NCBI GenBank assembly: GCA_001970955.1
Contig: MPUH01000019.1
Location: forward strand, 100,475 to 164,474
Direction of reading: 5' to 3'
Source: Stentor coeruleus
Taxonomy: Eukaryota > Ciliophora > Heterotrichea > Heterotrichida > Stentoridae
Length of the DNA stretch: 64,000 bases
Part shown: in pieces, positions 29,735-40,347 of the stretch
How the letters are laid out: every line of letters begins with the position of its first letter
Numbering within the stretch: the first letter of the stretch is position 1
Notes under the pieces: generated by a model
Seen by the model: the letters and a program-made list of their open reading frames with translations, nothing else
Database searches by the model: none
What the model was told of the DNA's origin: nothing
Position numbers and translations under genes: made by a program

Positions 29735-30844
29735 TCAGTTGTCTCCAAATAAAAATCTTTTTGAAGAAATAGTGCTGTAAGTAGGTGTTGCACTAATTTT
29801 AATATTGCCCTTCACAGCGAATTTTTCTAGGTTGATTTTCCTTAGATTTTCTTCATAGTTGACTTCTTTTTCCATTGTTCTCCGCATTTCTTTCATGATT
29901 CTTGAGCTTTTATTACAATTCATCATAGCTTCTTCACCTCTTAAATTAGCGATTTTGTTCTTTAACTGATCAATAATAGTAACTTCTTTTGACTTATCTT
30001 CAAGATTCACAAGAGCCATAAACCTACCTTCATGCATTTTGAGTTCAGCTTGCAACTCCATCATTTTTTTCGATCTATTCGGTGTCATAACAATCGCAGG
30101 TGGAGGAGCTTCTTCAACATTCAAATCCTGCAAATTAAATTTCTTAGGAAATATCTTATAATTCCCTTGACTTAGTTTATTATTTGAATTCACAACAGTT
30201 TGTTCCCACAATTTTTTAGTCCTCTCGAATTCAGTTTTATCATTCCTAAGCTCTTTTTCTTTCTGGTCTAAGAGTTTTTCTTTAACCCTTAATTCTTCTT
30301 CCAGTTTATTTATCTGATCATGTTTTTTCTTATATGTACATGTTAAAAAGTCTAATTCCCCGAGTTTATCTTCAAAATTTTTCCGTTCCTGTTCAAGTTT
30401 GTAGTTTTTTTTCAAGTTTAAAACATAATTCCTTTTACTATAGTCGCCAGCTCTTAGATCTTTATTTTCTTTTTCTAATTTGAGTATATATTTTTCAATC
30501 TCATCATTAACCGGCTTTTTTTTCCCTTGATTTCTATTATAATCAGCCCAGAAGTCTTCGGCTAACATCTGAGTTCGATCTAACTGTTGAAGTACTAATT
30601 CCAAGTTTGCTTCAACTCCATCAGGTAAATTGAGTTCTCCTGTGACTTCACCTTCTTGGTCCAACCACTCGAAATTACAGTAAGACCCAGTATATGATTG
30701 TCTAAAGCTTATCAAAGAGGGATTTTTTGGATGAAAACCTGATACTTCTATTTCTTGCATTGTGCTTTGAAGTGCACAGTTTATCCGATCAAGTCTTTGC
30801 TCGAGACTTTCTTGGCATTCTTTTGGTGATAAGTTAAGTTCCAT
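29735..30844 (-). CDS. Coiled-coil protein of unknown function
   Basis: A 369-residue protein with an N-terminal globular part (1-85, NCALQSTMQEIEVSGFHPKNPSL...FEWLDQEGEVTGELNLPDG), a coiled coil (about 110-220), and a second helical part (255-345). The middle has EAPPPAIVMTPNRSKK, a likely flexible linker. No family is recognised. It converges on the CTFxP gene across 115 bp. Confidence 0.78.
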   Translation of the reverse strand: MELNLSPKECQESLEQRLDRINCALQSTMQEIEVSGFHPKNPSLISFRQSYTGSYCNFEWLDQEGEVTGELNLPDGVEANLELVLQQLDRTQMLAEDFWADYNRNQGKKKPVNDEIEKYILKLEKENKDLRAGDYSKRNYVLNLKKNYKLEQERKNFEDKLGELDFLTCTYKKKHDQINKLEEELRVKEKLLDQKEKELRNDKTEFERTKKLWEQTVVNSNNKLSQGNYKIFPKKFNLQDLNVEEAPPPAIVMTPNRSKKMMELQAELKMHEGRFMALVNLEDKSKEVTIIDQLKNKIANLRGEEAMMNCNKSSRIMKEMRRTMEKEVNYEENLRKINLEKFAVKGNIKISATPTYSTISSKRFLFGDN

Positions 30845-31766
30845 TATTATTTAAATTATGAATAAAACAGAATTAGCTGCTTTGGCTCAAAAAAATACTG
30901 AGATATGAAGATTATAATTGTAGATGATATTGTTGTGAATTCAAGGGGAAATTGGATGCTATTTTTTTTAGATATAAATTTATCAGAATTAATCATAAGT
31001 TCAGGCTAAAAGAAGTTTTAGAGGCGAAATGCTTATGAAAATTGGTTATATAAGAAAGTTTATTATTAAATTTTTAAAAAGTAGAGTAATTTTAAATTGA
31101 TTTCCGGTATAGTTAAAAATCAAAAAGATATATGCAATTGCTCTGTTTTTTGTGTGTGTTTATTATAAATGCTAGCAGATAAAAATGTTTTTAGTCTCAT
31201 AAATTAATTATATTATAAAAGGGTAAACATATCTTTTTACTTTAAAATCCTAATAATTTTAAGCAGTTTACCTCAAAGTTTTAATTCATAGTTTTGATTG
31301 GTTTTTACTGTGGAAAGATGTGGCTTTTCCCTCTTTCTACATAAAACTTTATTCTATAAACAAAAATTGATATTTTTTAAAATAAAGTTATTAACTTCAA
31401 GATAATAAATTCATCAGATATCTGAAATACTAATATAATTTCCTCTATATGCAATGTAAATATTTAACTAAGCAAGTTTCAAAAATCTAACCCACTCACA
31501 TTTTCTCCCTTAATTTAATTCTCCAATTTTACATCTACATCATTTATCTAAATAAGTATATGAAACTTAAAATAACCTAATTTATTTATACCCTAAAAAA
31601 CCTTTCTATTTTATCCCGTTAATAAAATTTTCTGCTACAGGGTAGCTTTTATTTAGCAATTGTGAAGAATTTGTGTATTGATTAGAAAATAGTTCTACTA
31701 ATTCTAATTAAAACATAATCTGCATAAACTAAAACCTAAATCATACACAATTATTCCACAAATAAT
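30845..31766. other. Long divergent intergenic spacer
   Basis: The longest clean spacer in this part (922 bp). G-biased near the minus gene, C-biased and G-poor from about 31480 to the ATG at 31767. I found no open frame, RNA gene or repeat of note. Confidence 0.5.
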
Positions 31767-33329
31767 ATGCATTTTCACTCAACATTAAACAAAAAATCCA
31801 AGTATTACACATATAAATTGAATATGAAGCCAAAATGTATTCCAAAATTAAAAAATACAAATACCAAAAGGATCCTCCAACTATCAATCCCATCACGTAA
31901 GTGTAAATCTATCAGAGTAAGTCCTCTTGAATCCCGTTTAAACACAGGTTGTGCTAATTCTCCTAAAAGCCCCACTTCCCCTCTAAGAAATAGTCTAAAC
32001 AATCAAAACTTCATATCCCGTTACATAGCCCGAGTACTATCAAAGCCAGATCCCAAAAACAAAAAACGGCCTATAAAAACTGCAGCCACACATCGAAAAA
32101 CCAATTCTGACGGCTCAACAGAACTCCTAAGTGCAAGAATCAGCAATTTCTCAGATAAAAACTCAATAAAAAACTCTGACACAGACGAAAAAACCATAAA
32201 AAAAGACCTCGAAATACAAAACCCCGACATACAAAAAACCATTTGCCGAGAACTATCAAAGAAAAAAATCTATCAAACCAACGACACCGACGAAACTATT
32301 CGACAAAAACTCATTGAAACCATATCCCTCTCATTCAAAACAACAAATTCAGCTCCAAACACAACCATCGACTTCTACAAACTAGGTAAACAAATCGGTA
32401 ATGGGGCTTTCGGTAAAGTGTCATTAGCTCAAAACCGATTAACAGGGCATAAAGTTGCTATAAAAATCATAGACAAGTCTTTTATCAAAGATGAAAGGAC
32501 AAGAAGGAAAATCTTCCAAGAAGTTTTTATAATGAAAAAACTTAGTCATAGAAACATAATTCGATTACTTGAAGTATTTGAATCAAATAAAAACGTTATG
32601 ATTGTATTAGAATATGCAGGTGGTGGAGATCTATTACAAATAATAAAAACTCGTGGGAGATTAACAGAAGATGAATGTCGAGGGATTTTTTATCAAGTAA
32701 TTGAAGCTGTTAAATCATGTCATAGTATGGGGATAATTCACAGGGATATAAAATTGGATAATATATTATTGACATCTGATTATATGGATATAAAACTTTG
32801 TGATTTTGGGGTAAGTCGTTTTGCTAAAGCTGGAGAAAAAGTTAATGAACAATGTGGAACCCCTGCTTATTTAGCTCCTGAAATTATAGCTGATTTAGGT
32901 TATGAGCCTTTTTATGTTGATATATGGAGTATGGGGGTGTTACTTTATGCTATGTTAAGTGCTTCAGTACCATTTAAAGCTAAAAATATGCCTGATTTAC
33001 ATAAAGTGATACTTAGAGGTAAGTATGAAATACCTGAGTATTTTTCACTTGAAGTTACTGATTTGTTAAGTAAAATGCTAATTCCTGTACCGCAAATGCG
33101 CATATCTCTTGAAGATATGAAGTTACATGCTTGGTTTAATGGATTTGTCCCTGAAAGCTTTTTAGACTTGAATTTTGATATGGCTAGGCAGAATAAGATT
33201 TTAAGTACAATGGCTGGTTATGGATTCCCAAGAGATTATGTTTTACAGAGTTTGAATCTTAAAGATATGAACTATGCTTCTGCGACTTATAATTTACTTG
33301 ACGTAGAGTCTTCGTATAATTTATTATAA
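31767..33329 (+). CDS. CAMK-type protein kinase with UBA-like tail
   Basis: A 520-residue serine/threonine kinase. Residues 1-200 are basic, Ser/Thr-rich and probably disordered. The kinase domain (about 202-456) has GNGAFGKV, AIKIID, HRDIKLDN, DFGVSRF and GTPAYLAPE, all intact; the layout is that of the CAMK group (AMPK/MARK/SNRK-like). After it, MAGYGFPRDYVLQSLNLKDMNYASATYNLL (about 484-516) looks like the UBA-type autoregulatory domain of this group. Activation-loop Thr lies in EQCGTPAY. Substrates are unknown. Confidence 0.92.
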   Translation: MHFHSTLNKKSKYYTYKLNMKPKCIPKLKNTNTKRILQLSIPSRKCKSIRVSPLESRLNTGCANSPKSPTSPLRNSLNNQNFISRYIARVLSKPDPKNKKRPIKTAATHRKTNSDGSTELLSARISNFSDKNSIKNSDTDEKTIKKDLEIQNPDIQKTICRELSKKKIYQTNDTDETIRQKLIETISLSFKTTNSAPNTTIDFYKLGKQIGNGAFGKVSLAQNRLTGHKVAIKIIDKSFIKDERTRRKIFQEVFIMKKLSHRNIIRLLEVFESNKNVMIVLEYAGGGDLLQIIKTRGRLTEDECRGIFYQVIEAVKSCHSMGIIHRDIKLDNILLTSDYMDIKLCDFGVSRFAKAGEKVNEQCGTPAYLAPEIIADLGYEPFYVDIWSMGVLLYAMLSASVPFKAKNMPDLHKVILRGKYEIPEYFSLEVTDLLSKMLIPVPQMRISLEDMKLHAWFNGFVPESFLDLNFDMARQNKILSTMAGYGFPRDYVLQSLNLKDMNYASATYNLLDVESSYNLL

Positions 33330-33515
33330 TTTCATTTGATTTTTGAGGGATGACTAAGTTCAAACATTATAGTAAGAAAATTTTTATTGATGATGATTTT
33401 TTATAAAATAATATAAAAAATGGAAGATGTTAATAGAATCATATGAATAAAAACTATAAAAATGAAGTTAGTTTATCTTATAATACAAATCCTATAAAGC
33501 ATATTGCTTATTAAA

Positions 33516-35870
33516 TTATAGAGTTTTTAATATTGTGAGCTCCTTAACCAATTGATATTCTTCCCCTTTTTTCAGTTCATGAACCCTAGAAAATTCCATA
33601 ACTTTCAAAGCAGGGTCATCACTTTTTATATTAAATTCTAATCTCTCAGTACTTTTTGGTAAAACCACAGAAAACACAGCAATATCGCCATTATTACTCT
33701 CTAATACAGGCCATTTGTTTTTTTTAATCCCTGACTCATTATCATCATCTTTCTCCCAATTTTTATTTTTTCTCTGTTGATTTATCACATCATTATTCAT
33801 TTTTTTACGTGTATTTATATTCTTTATCTGTAAAGAATTACTTTTTTTATGTTTAATCTCAGTTGAAACATAACTACTAGGTAAAATTCTTTCTTCAAGT
33901 TTCGGGTTAAAAGTACAATTTTCAATCTCTTTTTCTTGCATCATTCTATGAAGGTCATTGTTTTTTTCCTCCTTTTTTTGATTAATGATTTTAGCTAAAT
34001 CATGTAAAACAACCCCTTTGTGAGCATTTTGGAATTTGGGGTCGTTCATCATTTTAAAATATTCTGAAGTCAAATCTCCTTTATCGTAAATCCCATAAAC
34101 TCTCCATTCTTCAGGCATTTGTTCAATCATAGGCTGAAAACTGCATTCGTCTAATTCTTGTTCTTCCATTAGTTGTCGTTTTTCTTCAAGTTTTTTCTGA
34201 GTTTTAGCCTTTTCTGCTATAAGCAAGTCTTCGATTTTACCTCCTCCTCTATGCTGTGACCGCCAGTTTTTAGCTAGAATTTCGCTTTCTATAATAGTTT
34301 GTGGATGGAATGAGTATTCATAGTTAACTTTATATTCTTTATTTGTTGTGTTTTTATTGATTATTGAAACACGGTTTGTGTAAAATAAATTGAATTTTGT
34401 GTGAAGCTTATGAGCTTCGTAGTTTGTTAGGACTAGTCGGTTTCCATCAGGAACTTCCATCCAGTCTTCATAAAAACCCATAATAGCTATAAGGAATACT
34501 AAAATTGAAGGTTTTTGACAGTAAGTATCTCCTTGACTTAATAAAATTTTCCAGCTGTCTAATAGCAGAAGTCTTTCATCTTCTTTTTTATTTTCATCTT
34601 TTATAAAATTCATTGATTTAAAAAGTTCATGCATTTTTGTATAGTTCAACTCATTTAATGCATCTGAATCTATCCGAACAAAAGCTTCTTCAAAATCTCT
34701 TTTTAGTTTATCAATAAGAACTTTTTCTGACCTATTTGTGATAAATTTGTGTTGGGTTGGAATCGGAGGATTTCTATCTTGATTTATACGTCTAAGTGCA
34801 TCATTGTATAATTTTGTTTCAACAGGTTCAGTTCTTATAAGATTTTGGGATTTTTTATTCACTGTAGGTTGAAATGATGTTGAGTCATCATTTTTTATAT
34901 CTGAAACAAAAGATTCTCTTGCACTATTATTAGAAGATTTTACTAATTGATTCTTATAAAGTTTGTGTAAACGATCAAATGTGGACTCTTCTAAATCAGA
35001 TTTTTTTGCTATCATTTGTAATGATTTCTCACAGAGTTTAGGTTGATATGTATATTCTATTGAATTTTCTTGAGCTTTAGTTTCTTCGTCTTTTATGTTT
35101 TTAATTTTATTTTCCTTTTTTTGAGCATAACTTTTCATGTATTCATAAAACTCATCATAGCTTTTATTCTCTCTTTTTGTTTTAATCTGAGGTTTAAAAG
35201 TGCATTCTATAATTTCACCTTGAGCTTTTTGTTCTTTCAATACTTGGATTTTATCTTTTATTATTTGAGCTTTTTTATAAAACCTTTCTTCTACATCTAT
35301 TTTCATTGCTTTTTGCTGTATTTCAGGGACGTCAGAGGGTGGAAGTTCTTTGCTTGATTTTGAATTGCTTAGGATTTTACTATTTTTTATGTTTTTTTGT
35401 ATGTGATTTGTGGGATTTACTTGTGGTTTGTTTGAATTTTTTACTGTTGAAGATTCTTTTAGTTTATTTCTGTTATGTGCTAGTTTTTGAACTTCAGGGT
35501 TTAATAAAAAATCAATGTCGAAAGTGTTTGGGTTTACAGTGTCTTTATTTAAAATAGGTGTACCTTTCATTTTAGTAATCTCAAAGTTAAAACTGTCACA
35601 AGGTTTTTTTAAGATTTTTTTAAATGCTTTTTGGGGTTTAATAATTTTGTTTTCTTCTTGTTTTATTTCTTGTTTTATTTCTTGTTTTACTTCTTTTGGG
35701 GCTTCAGGAGGCTCAGGTTGGACTTCTTGTTTTTGTTCCTCAACAGGTGTAGGGTCTTTTACAGCAATGGATTTATTCATAATTGAAGCTTCTTTAAAAG
35801 AACTTTGAACAACTTTTGGCCCTTCACCTTCACCAACTTCACCTGCATCTGAAATACTCCCACTAGACAT
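33516..35870 (-). CDS. CTFxP multi-repeat protein, probably cytoskeletal
   Basis: The frame opens upstream with a TTG, but the first ATG is at 35870 (MSSGSISDAGEVGEGEG), giving 784 residues. At least six motifs of the form (C/Y/S)-(T/S/E)-(F/Y)-x-P recur after basic helices: ECTFKPQI, EYTYQPKL, TSFQPTV, YSFHPQT, ECSFQPMI and NCTFNPKL. This spaced array is typical of ciliate cytoskeletal proteins of unknown role, and the same motif occurs in the gene at 27904. Near the N-terminus is a Glu-Val-Lys-Gln repeat (KQEIKQEIKQEE). No catalytic site is seen. Confidence 0.82.
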   Translation of the reverse strand: MSSGSISDAGEVGEGEGPKVVQSSFKEASIMNKSIAVKDPTPVEEQKQEVQPEPPEAPKEVKQEIKQEIKQEENKIIKPQKAFKKILKKPCDSFNFEITKMKGTPILNKDTVNPNTFDIDFLLNPEVQKLAHNRNKLKESSTVKNSNKPQVNPTNHIQKNIKNSKILSNSKSSKELPPSDVPEIQQKAMKIDVEERFYKKAQIIKDKIQVLKEQKAQGEIIECTFKPQIKTKRENKSYDEFYEYMKSYAQKKENKIKNIKDEETKAQENSIEYTYQPKLCEKSLQMIAKKSDLEESTFDRLHKLYKNQLVKSSNNSARESFVSDIKNDDSTSFQPTVNKKSQNLIRTEPVETKLYNDALRRINQDRNPPIPTQHKFITNRSEKVLIDKLKRDFEEAFVRIDSDALNELNYTKMHELFKSMNFIKDENKKEDERLLLLDSWKILLSQGDTYCQKPSILVFLIAIMGFYEDWMEVPDGNRLVLTNYEAHKLHTKFNLFYTNRVSIINKNTTNKEYKVNYEYSFHPQTIIESEILAKNWRSQHRGGGKIEDLLIAEKAKTQKKLEEKRQLMEEQELDECSFQPMIEQMPEEWRVYGIYDKGDLTSEYFKMMNDPKFQNAHKGVVLHDLAKIINQKKEEKNNDLHRMMQEKEIENCTFNPKLEERILPSSYVSTEIKHKKSNSLQIKNINTRKKMNNDVINQQRKNKNWEKDDDNESGIKKNKWPVLESNNGDIAVFSVVLPKSTERLEFNIKSDDPALKVMEFSRVHELKKGEEYQLVKELTILKTL

Positions 35871-36013
35871 ATTTATAATAATCTCTATATACAACTTGCG
35901 GATTTAAAACACAATTTTGTGTATTTTAAAACATCAGTTCTTATTTTTATTACTTTATTTTAATATTATCATCATAAAAAACTTTATTCCATTTAACCTA
36001 GCTAATATTAAAT

Positions 36014-37408
36014 TTATTCCTCCAAGATATTCATCATCAGCTTAGCCAAATCATTCAAATACTTCCCATTTGCTTCATGTAGTTTCAAAGATAATATCTG
36101 AGTTTTTTCTCTTTCCAAAGAAAGTTTTGACCTCACATCTCTCCATTCTCTAAGCTTTTTCTGTATTTTCTCCTCAACTCTTTCTAACTGTTCAGATAAT
36201 TCATCATCTTTAGCATTTAAATCTGAGTATGTTTTTTTACTTTTTACTTCAATAGCAGGATCATTTTTCTCAACATGCTGATTTATAATACTATTTTTCT
36301 TAACAATCAAAGGTTCAGGTATAGGTTCTATCACTTTAGTTTCTTCAATTTTTTGAGGTTTTTCTTCAGTTTTAGTTTTCATTGAATTCATAGAGTTCAT
36401 AGAATTCATTGAGTTCATTGATCCTTGAGATGATATTGATGATCTTGGTTCTTCAAGATTTATTTTAATTTGGGCAGTTTGAAATGCCCCAGGTTTTGGT
36501 GCTGGAGCTGTTGAAAATGCAAGATTATCTAATGGTCCTGTTTGCATTTTAAATCCTAAATCCAAAGACATAGTATCAGGAGGTTTAGGTTGGCTTATAA
36601 CACTAAGACCAAAATCAGCAAAAGCATCAGTTTGAGGTTTTTGAGGTCCAGGCATTCCTAAGTTCCCAAATGGTTCAGGCTGTGAAATTTTTTGAGGCTC
36701 AGGCTTATTTGAAATAACTTTTTTTAAAGGTAGAGGAAGTTCATCTGGTACAGGTTCACTTAAATTTTTGACTCTTGTTATTAAATGCATTGCTACTATA
36801 AACTGATTCTCCCTAAACTCCCCAGAGTCTTCTGGGTCCGACAAGTTCCAGATTTTTTTCAAATACTCGCCTTTTACTTGAGTTTTTCTAAACACATCAA
36901 CTGCTTCCTCAGTAGTCAAAAATCCTTTACCTCCACATATACTATTAAAAGCTTTCACATACTTATCCCTATCAGTATTTTCTATATCCCACTTATCTTT
37001 TAAAACCACAGCTGATTGGAATTTAGGTATACCTGCTGCAATATCATCAAATATTGACTGTTCTGTAACAGGTTTATTTTCTTGAGCATATGCAATAAGA
37101 CGTAAAGCAACATAAAAGCGTTCTCGGTCTAAGAAATTTTCACCTTCTGGAGTACAGATTGTCCATATGTTTTTAAGAACATCAGTAGGAAGACTTGAAC
37201 GTTTGAAAAATTCGACGGCTGTTGAGCCTTCAACACGATTATGCCCATCAGGATCTGCTTGACTTAAAAAGATGTTATAAGAACCTCTTTCTCTTGGTGT
37301 TAGCTTTACACGTAATGGGGGTTTTGGTATTGGTTCTTGGAATGAACCTACAGGCCCTGTTTGAAAACCCCCATATGTCATATAATTTCCTTGCCAACCT
37401 GGGTACAT
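36014..37408 (-). CDS. Double EH-domain protein (Eps15-like)
   Basis: A 464-residue protein with two EH domains (about 38-125 and 140-228): SYNIFLSQADPDGHNRVEG...DVLKNIWTIC and DKYVKAFNSICGGKGFLTTEEAVDVFRKTQVKGEYLKKIWNLSDPEDSGEF. EH domains bind NPF peptides in endocytic adaptors. The middle is Pro/Gln-rich with PFGNLGMPG, followed by an MNS repeat (MNSMNSMNSMNSM) and a C-terminal coiled coil (about 400-460) that probably oligomerises the protein. The order EH-EH-linker-coiled coil matches Eps15/Pan1-type endocytic scaffolds. Confidence 0.9.
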   Translation of the reverse strand: MYPGWQGNYMTYGGFQTGPVGSFQEPIPKPPLRVKLTPRERGSYNIFLSQADPDGHNRVEGSTAVEFFKRSSLPTDVLKNIWTICTPEGENFLDRERFYVALRLIAYAQENKPVTEQSIFDDIAAGIPKFQSAVVLKDKWDIENTDRDKYVKAFNSICGGKGFLTTEEAVDVFRKTQVKGEYLKKIWNLSDPEDSGEFRENQFIVAMHLITRVKNLSEPVPDELPLPLKKVISNKPEPQKISQPEPFGNLGMPGPQKPQTDAFADFGLSVISQPKPPDTMSLDLGFKMQTGPLDNLAFSTAPAPKPGAFQTAQIKINLEEPRSSISSQGSMNSMNSMNSMNSMKTKTEEKPQKIEETKVIEPIPEPLIVKKNSIINQHVEKNDPAIEVKSKKTYSDLNAKDDELSEQLERVEEKIQKKLREWRDVRSKLSLEREKTQILSLKLHEANGKYLNDLAKLMMNILEE

Positions 37409-38016
37409 TTATAGTGATTTTAAATGATTTTTAGGGTTTTGAAGATGGGGAAATTTGAATAATGAATTAGAAGTGGAATGATGTATTGGTTTGTGTAGGA
37501 TTGAGAATTGGTTGAAGTTTTTTTGCTTTGGTTTTGGATTTTATTAGAGATGAGATATTTATAGGATAAATAATAATGTTTGGAATTTTTATGGTAGGGT
37601 TTTGGTGATTGTAGATGGGTTAGAAGTTTAATGAGAGGATTTTAATGTGAAAGTTTATTGGTTTTGTGGAGTTTAGGCATTTGCTTAGTGTATTAAAAAT
37701 AATTTGTATTAAACTTTATAAAAAGTAATTAATGATATAGTGTGTGTCTTCAGCTGAGAACATTTTTTTGTTTCAATAAGAGATTTAAATCAAAATTCAA
37801 CTATAACATTTTTAACTTCTGTTTTAAGGAAAATATTTTACAATTTATTATTATATAATATAAATACTAAAACTCTAATCCTAATATTATACTTCGCAAA
37901 ACTACAAATAATCAGATTTTATTTGAAGCATTTTCTGTATAATATCAATCTAATTATCCAAAAAAAAGGTAGTTTTATCACATTTAAGCCTAAACCTCAT
38001 TCTCGAATTTATAAAA
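37409..38016. other. Divergent intergenic spacer with skew switch
   Basis: G-rich on the plus strand from 37421 to about 37680, C-rich from about 37860 to the ATG at 38017, which is preceded by TTTATAAAA. No gene seen. Confidence 0.5.
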
Positions 38017-40236
38017 ATGTTTAACCCTCCTGTTCAAGGTGCTCAGTACAACTTTGACAACGTGGTCCAAAGGCCTCCACCTTCAAGCTATATGAGACAG
38101 CAGCCGTCTTCCAAAGGTAGAATACCAACTGGAAGCCGTGCAGGAGCTCCACAAGAAAGACCAGTTACTTCAAATCGTGGGGCGGGCTTCCCATCTTCAT
38201 CAAGTGGTAAAAAAGGTCTAGAGTCCAAGCCAGGTCCATCTTCAGTCAACACAAGTGGTCAAAAAGCTCCTGAAGAGCCTCCAGAAGTGCTTTTTAAAAA
38301 GTTAGAAAAAGAAATCAATTCATTACTTGATAAAAGTGCTGAAGCCAAACTAGTAGGAAATCTTTCTGGATCATTATCTCTAGCTAAAGAAGCAGTAAGT
38401 AAAGAGAAAAAACTAAGAAACCTTAAAGAAGATGCTGGAGCAGCTGATCAAATCAACATAGACTTGACTTACGCGGCTTGTGTGAATTTGGGTATACACT
38501 ATCAAGCTAATGGTATGTTTGAAGAAGCACTTAATACATATTCCCTTGTTGTTAGAAATAAAGATTATCCACTATCAGGAAGACTTAGAGTGAATATGGG
38601 AAACATTTATAATACCCAAGAAAAATACTCATCTGCTATAAAAATGTATAGAATGGCATTGGACCAAATGCAAAATATTGGCAAACATATGAAATTCCAA
38701 ATAATGCGTAATATAGCAAACGGTTTTGTAAAAATGGGCCAATTTCATGAAGCTATAGAAAACTATGAAAATATTATGCAAGGTGAGCCTGATCATAGGG
38801 CAGCTTTTAATCTTATAATCTGTTATTATGCTCTTGGGGATACTGAGAAAATGAAAAAAACTTTTACTATGCTTTTAAGTATTGAGATTATCGGCACTCA
38901 AGAAGATGATGAAGAAGATGGTGAAGCTAAAGGTCCAAATGATTCTTTAAGTGAGTATATAAAAGAAAAACGTCGTGAAGCATTTAAATTTATTATCGAT
39001 GCAGCTAAACTTATAGCCCCAGTAATAGAAAAAGATTGGATAACAGGTTATGAAGCAATAGCAGAAGCTTTAAGGAACTCAGAATACAGTGTATTAGAAA
39101 GTGAAATTGGTATACTTAAAGCTGAACAATATATAAAAATGAAAGATTACGATAAAGCTATCGAAGTATTCAAAAGTTTCGAGAAAAAGGATCAAAGCTT
39201 AATGGCAAGAGCGGCAACTAATATAAGTTTTTTATATTTCATAGAAAAAGACTTTAAAAATGCTGAAAAATATGCAGATATCGCAATAAAAACTGATAGG
39301 TACAATGCTAAAGCTCTAGTAAATAAAGGTAACTGTTTATATACAAGAGGGGAATTTGAAACCTCTAAAGAATTCTATTTAGAAGCTATTGGTGTTGAAG
39401 CTGATTGTGTAGAAGCAATCTACAATCTAGGGCTTGTGAATAGGAAAATGGAAGTTGACCTTGAAGCCTTGCAAGCATTTGAAAAACTACAGACAATAAT
39501 GGCTAATGCTCCTGAAGTTATGTATCAAATAGCTTCAATATATGAAAACGCTAGAAATTTCAAACAAGCTATAAAATGGTTTAATTTATTATTAACCGCA
39601 TTACCTTCAGACCCTGGGGTATTACAAAAAATAGGTTTTCTTTATTCTCAGCTTAACGATGAAAACCAAGCATTTCATTATTATATGGAAAGCTATAGAC
39701 ATCTTCCTGTTAATATTGAAGCAATATCTTGGCTTGGGGTTTTTTATGTGAAATCTGAATTATATGAAAAAGCTTGTTCGTTTTTTGAAAGGGCTTCACA
39801 AATACAACCTGGTGAACCAAAGTGGAAAATAATGGTCGCTAGTTGTTTTAGAAGAATGGGAAATGATAATAAAGCTATTGAATTGTATAAAAAAATACAT
39901 GAGGAGTTCCCTGATAATATTGATTGTCTACAATATTTAGTCTCACATTTGAAAGGTACAGGACAGGATTATGAGAATTATAGTACTTTATTAAAGAAAT
40001 TATTAAGGGAAAAAGAAATGAATGAACCTGTTAATGATATGCCTCAACAATCAGCACCTGTTTATGTTCAACAGCCTCCGCCTCCACCTCCACCACAATC
40101 ACAGCCATATATGCCAGTTAAAGAAAGTGCACCTAAAGAAGTTAATCAAAGGCCTGGGACAAGTAGAAAAGGTGGTAAAACTTTAGCAACTAAAGCTGAG
40201 GAAGATTGGAGTATACAAGAGAGTTATTTACCTTAA
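38017..40236 (+). CDS. IFT88: IFT88, intraflagellar transport complex B TPR protein
   Basis: A 739-residue TPR protein matching IFT88 (Tg737/polaris). The N-terminus is Pro/Ser/Arg-rich with a RPVTSNRGAGF motif like the conserved RPxT/GF region. The first helices carry the family block INIDLTYAACVNLGIHYQANGMFEEALNTYSLVV, then MNMGNIY and YRMALDQMQNIGKHMKFQIMRNIANGFVKMGQFHEAIENYE. TPR units continue to about residue 690, ending in a PPPPPPPQ tail. IFT88 is needed to build cilia, as part of the IFT-B core with IFT52 and IFT70. It is slightly shorter than animal IFT88 (about 820). No 5-residue insertion suggesting hidden introns was noticed. Confidence 0.94.
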   Translation: MFNPPVQGAQYNFDNVVQRPPPSSYMRQQPSSKGRIPTGSRAGAPQERPVTSNRGAGFPSSSSGKKGLESKPGPSSVNTSGQKAPEEPPEVLFKKLEKEINSLLDKSAEAKLVGNLSGSLSLAKEAVSKEKKLRNLKEDAGAADQINIDLTYAACVNLGIHYQANGMFEEALNTYSLVVRNKDYPLSGRLRVNMGNIYNTQEKYSSAIKMYRMALDQMQNIGKHMKFQIMRNIANGFVKMGQFHEAIENYENIMQGEPDHRAAFNLIICYYALGDTEKMKKTFTMLLSIEIIGTQEDDEEDGEAKGPNDSLSEYIKEKRREAFKFIIDAAKLIAPVIEKDWITGYEAIAEALRNSEYSVLESEIGILKAEQYIKMKDYDKAIEVFKSFEKKDQSLMARAATNISFLYFIEKDFKNAEKYADIAIKTDRYNAKALVNKGNCLYTRGEFETSKEFYLEAIGVEADCVEAIYNLGLVNRKMEVDLEALQAFEKLQTIMANAPEVMYQIASIYENARNFKQAIKWFNLLLTALPSDPGVLQKIGFLYSQLNDENQAFHYYMESYRHLPVNIEAISWLGVFYVKSELYEKACSFFERASQIQPGEPKWKIMVASCFRRMGNDNKAIELYKKIHEEFPDNIDCLQYLVSHLKGTGQDYENYSTLLKKLLREKEMNEPVNDMPQQSAPVYVQQPPPPPPPQSQPYMPVKESAPKEVNQRPGTSRKGGKTLATKAEEDWSIQESYLP

Positions 40237-40347
40237 TTTAGATTTTAGGATAAAATTGAAGAGGATTGGAGTATATAAAAAAGTTTTTTTTATGTTGATT
40301 TAGATAAGATTTTTAGGTGAAAAAATAGCTTGTTGAGATAATAAAAA

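Noticed and set aside
35070-35808. Three overlapping plus-strand open frames rich in Phe/Leu
   Set aside because: They are the complement of the Lys/Asn-rich CTFxP gene on the minus strand; antisense of A-rich coding sequence always looks hydrophobic.
38207-38221. GTAAAAAAGGTCTAG inside IFT88
   Set aside because: Position 10 is G rather than A. It lies in the low-complexity N-terminus where homology cannot help, so I do not call it.
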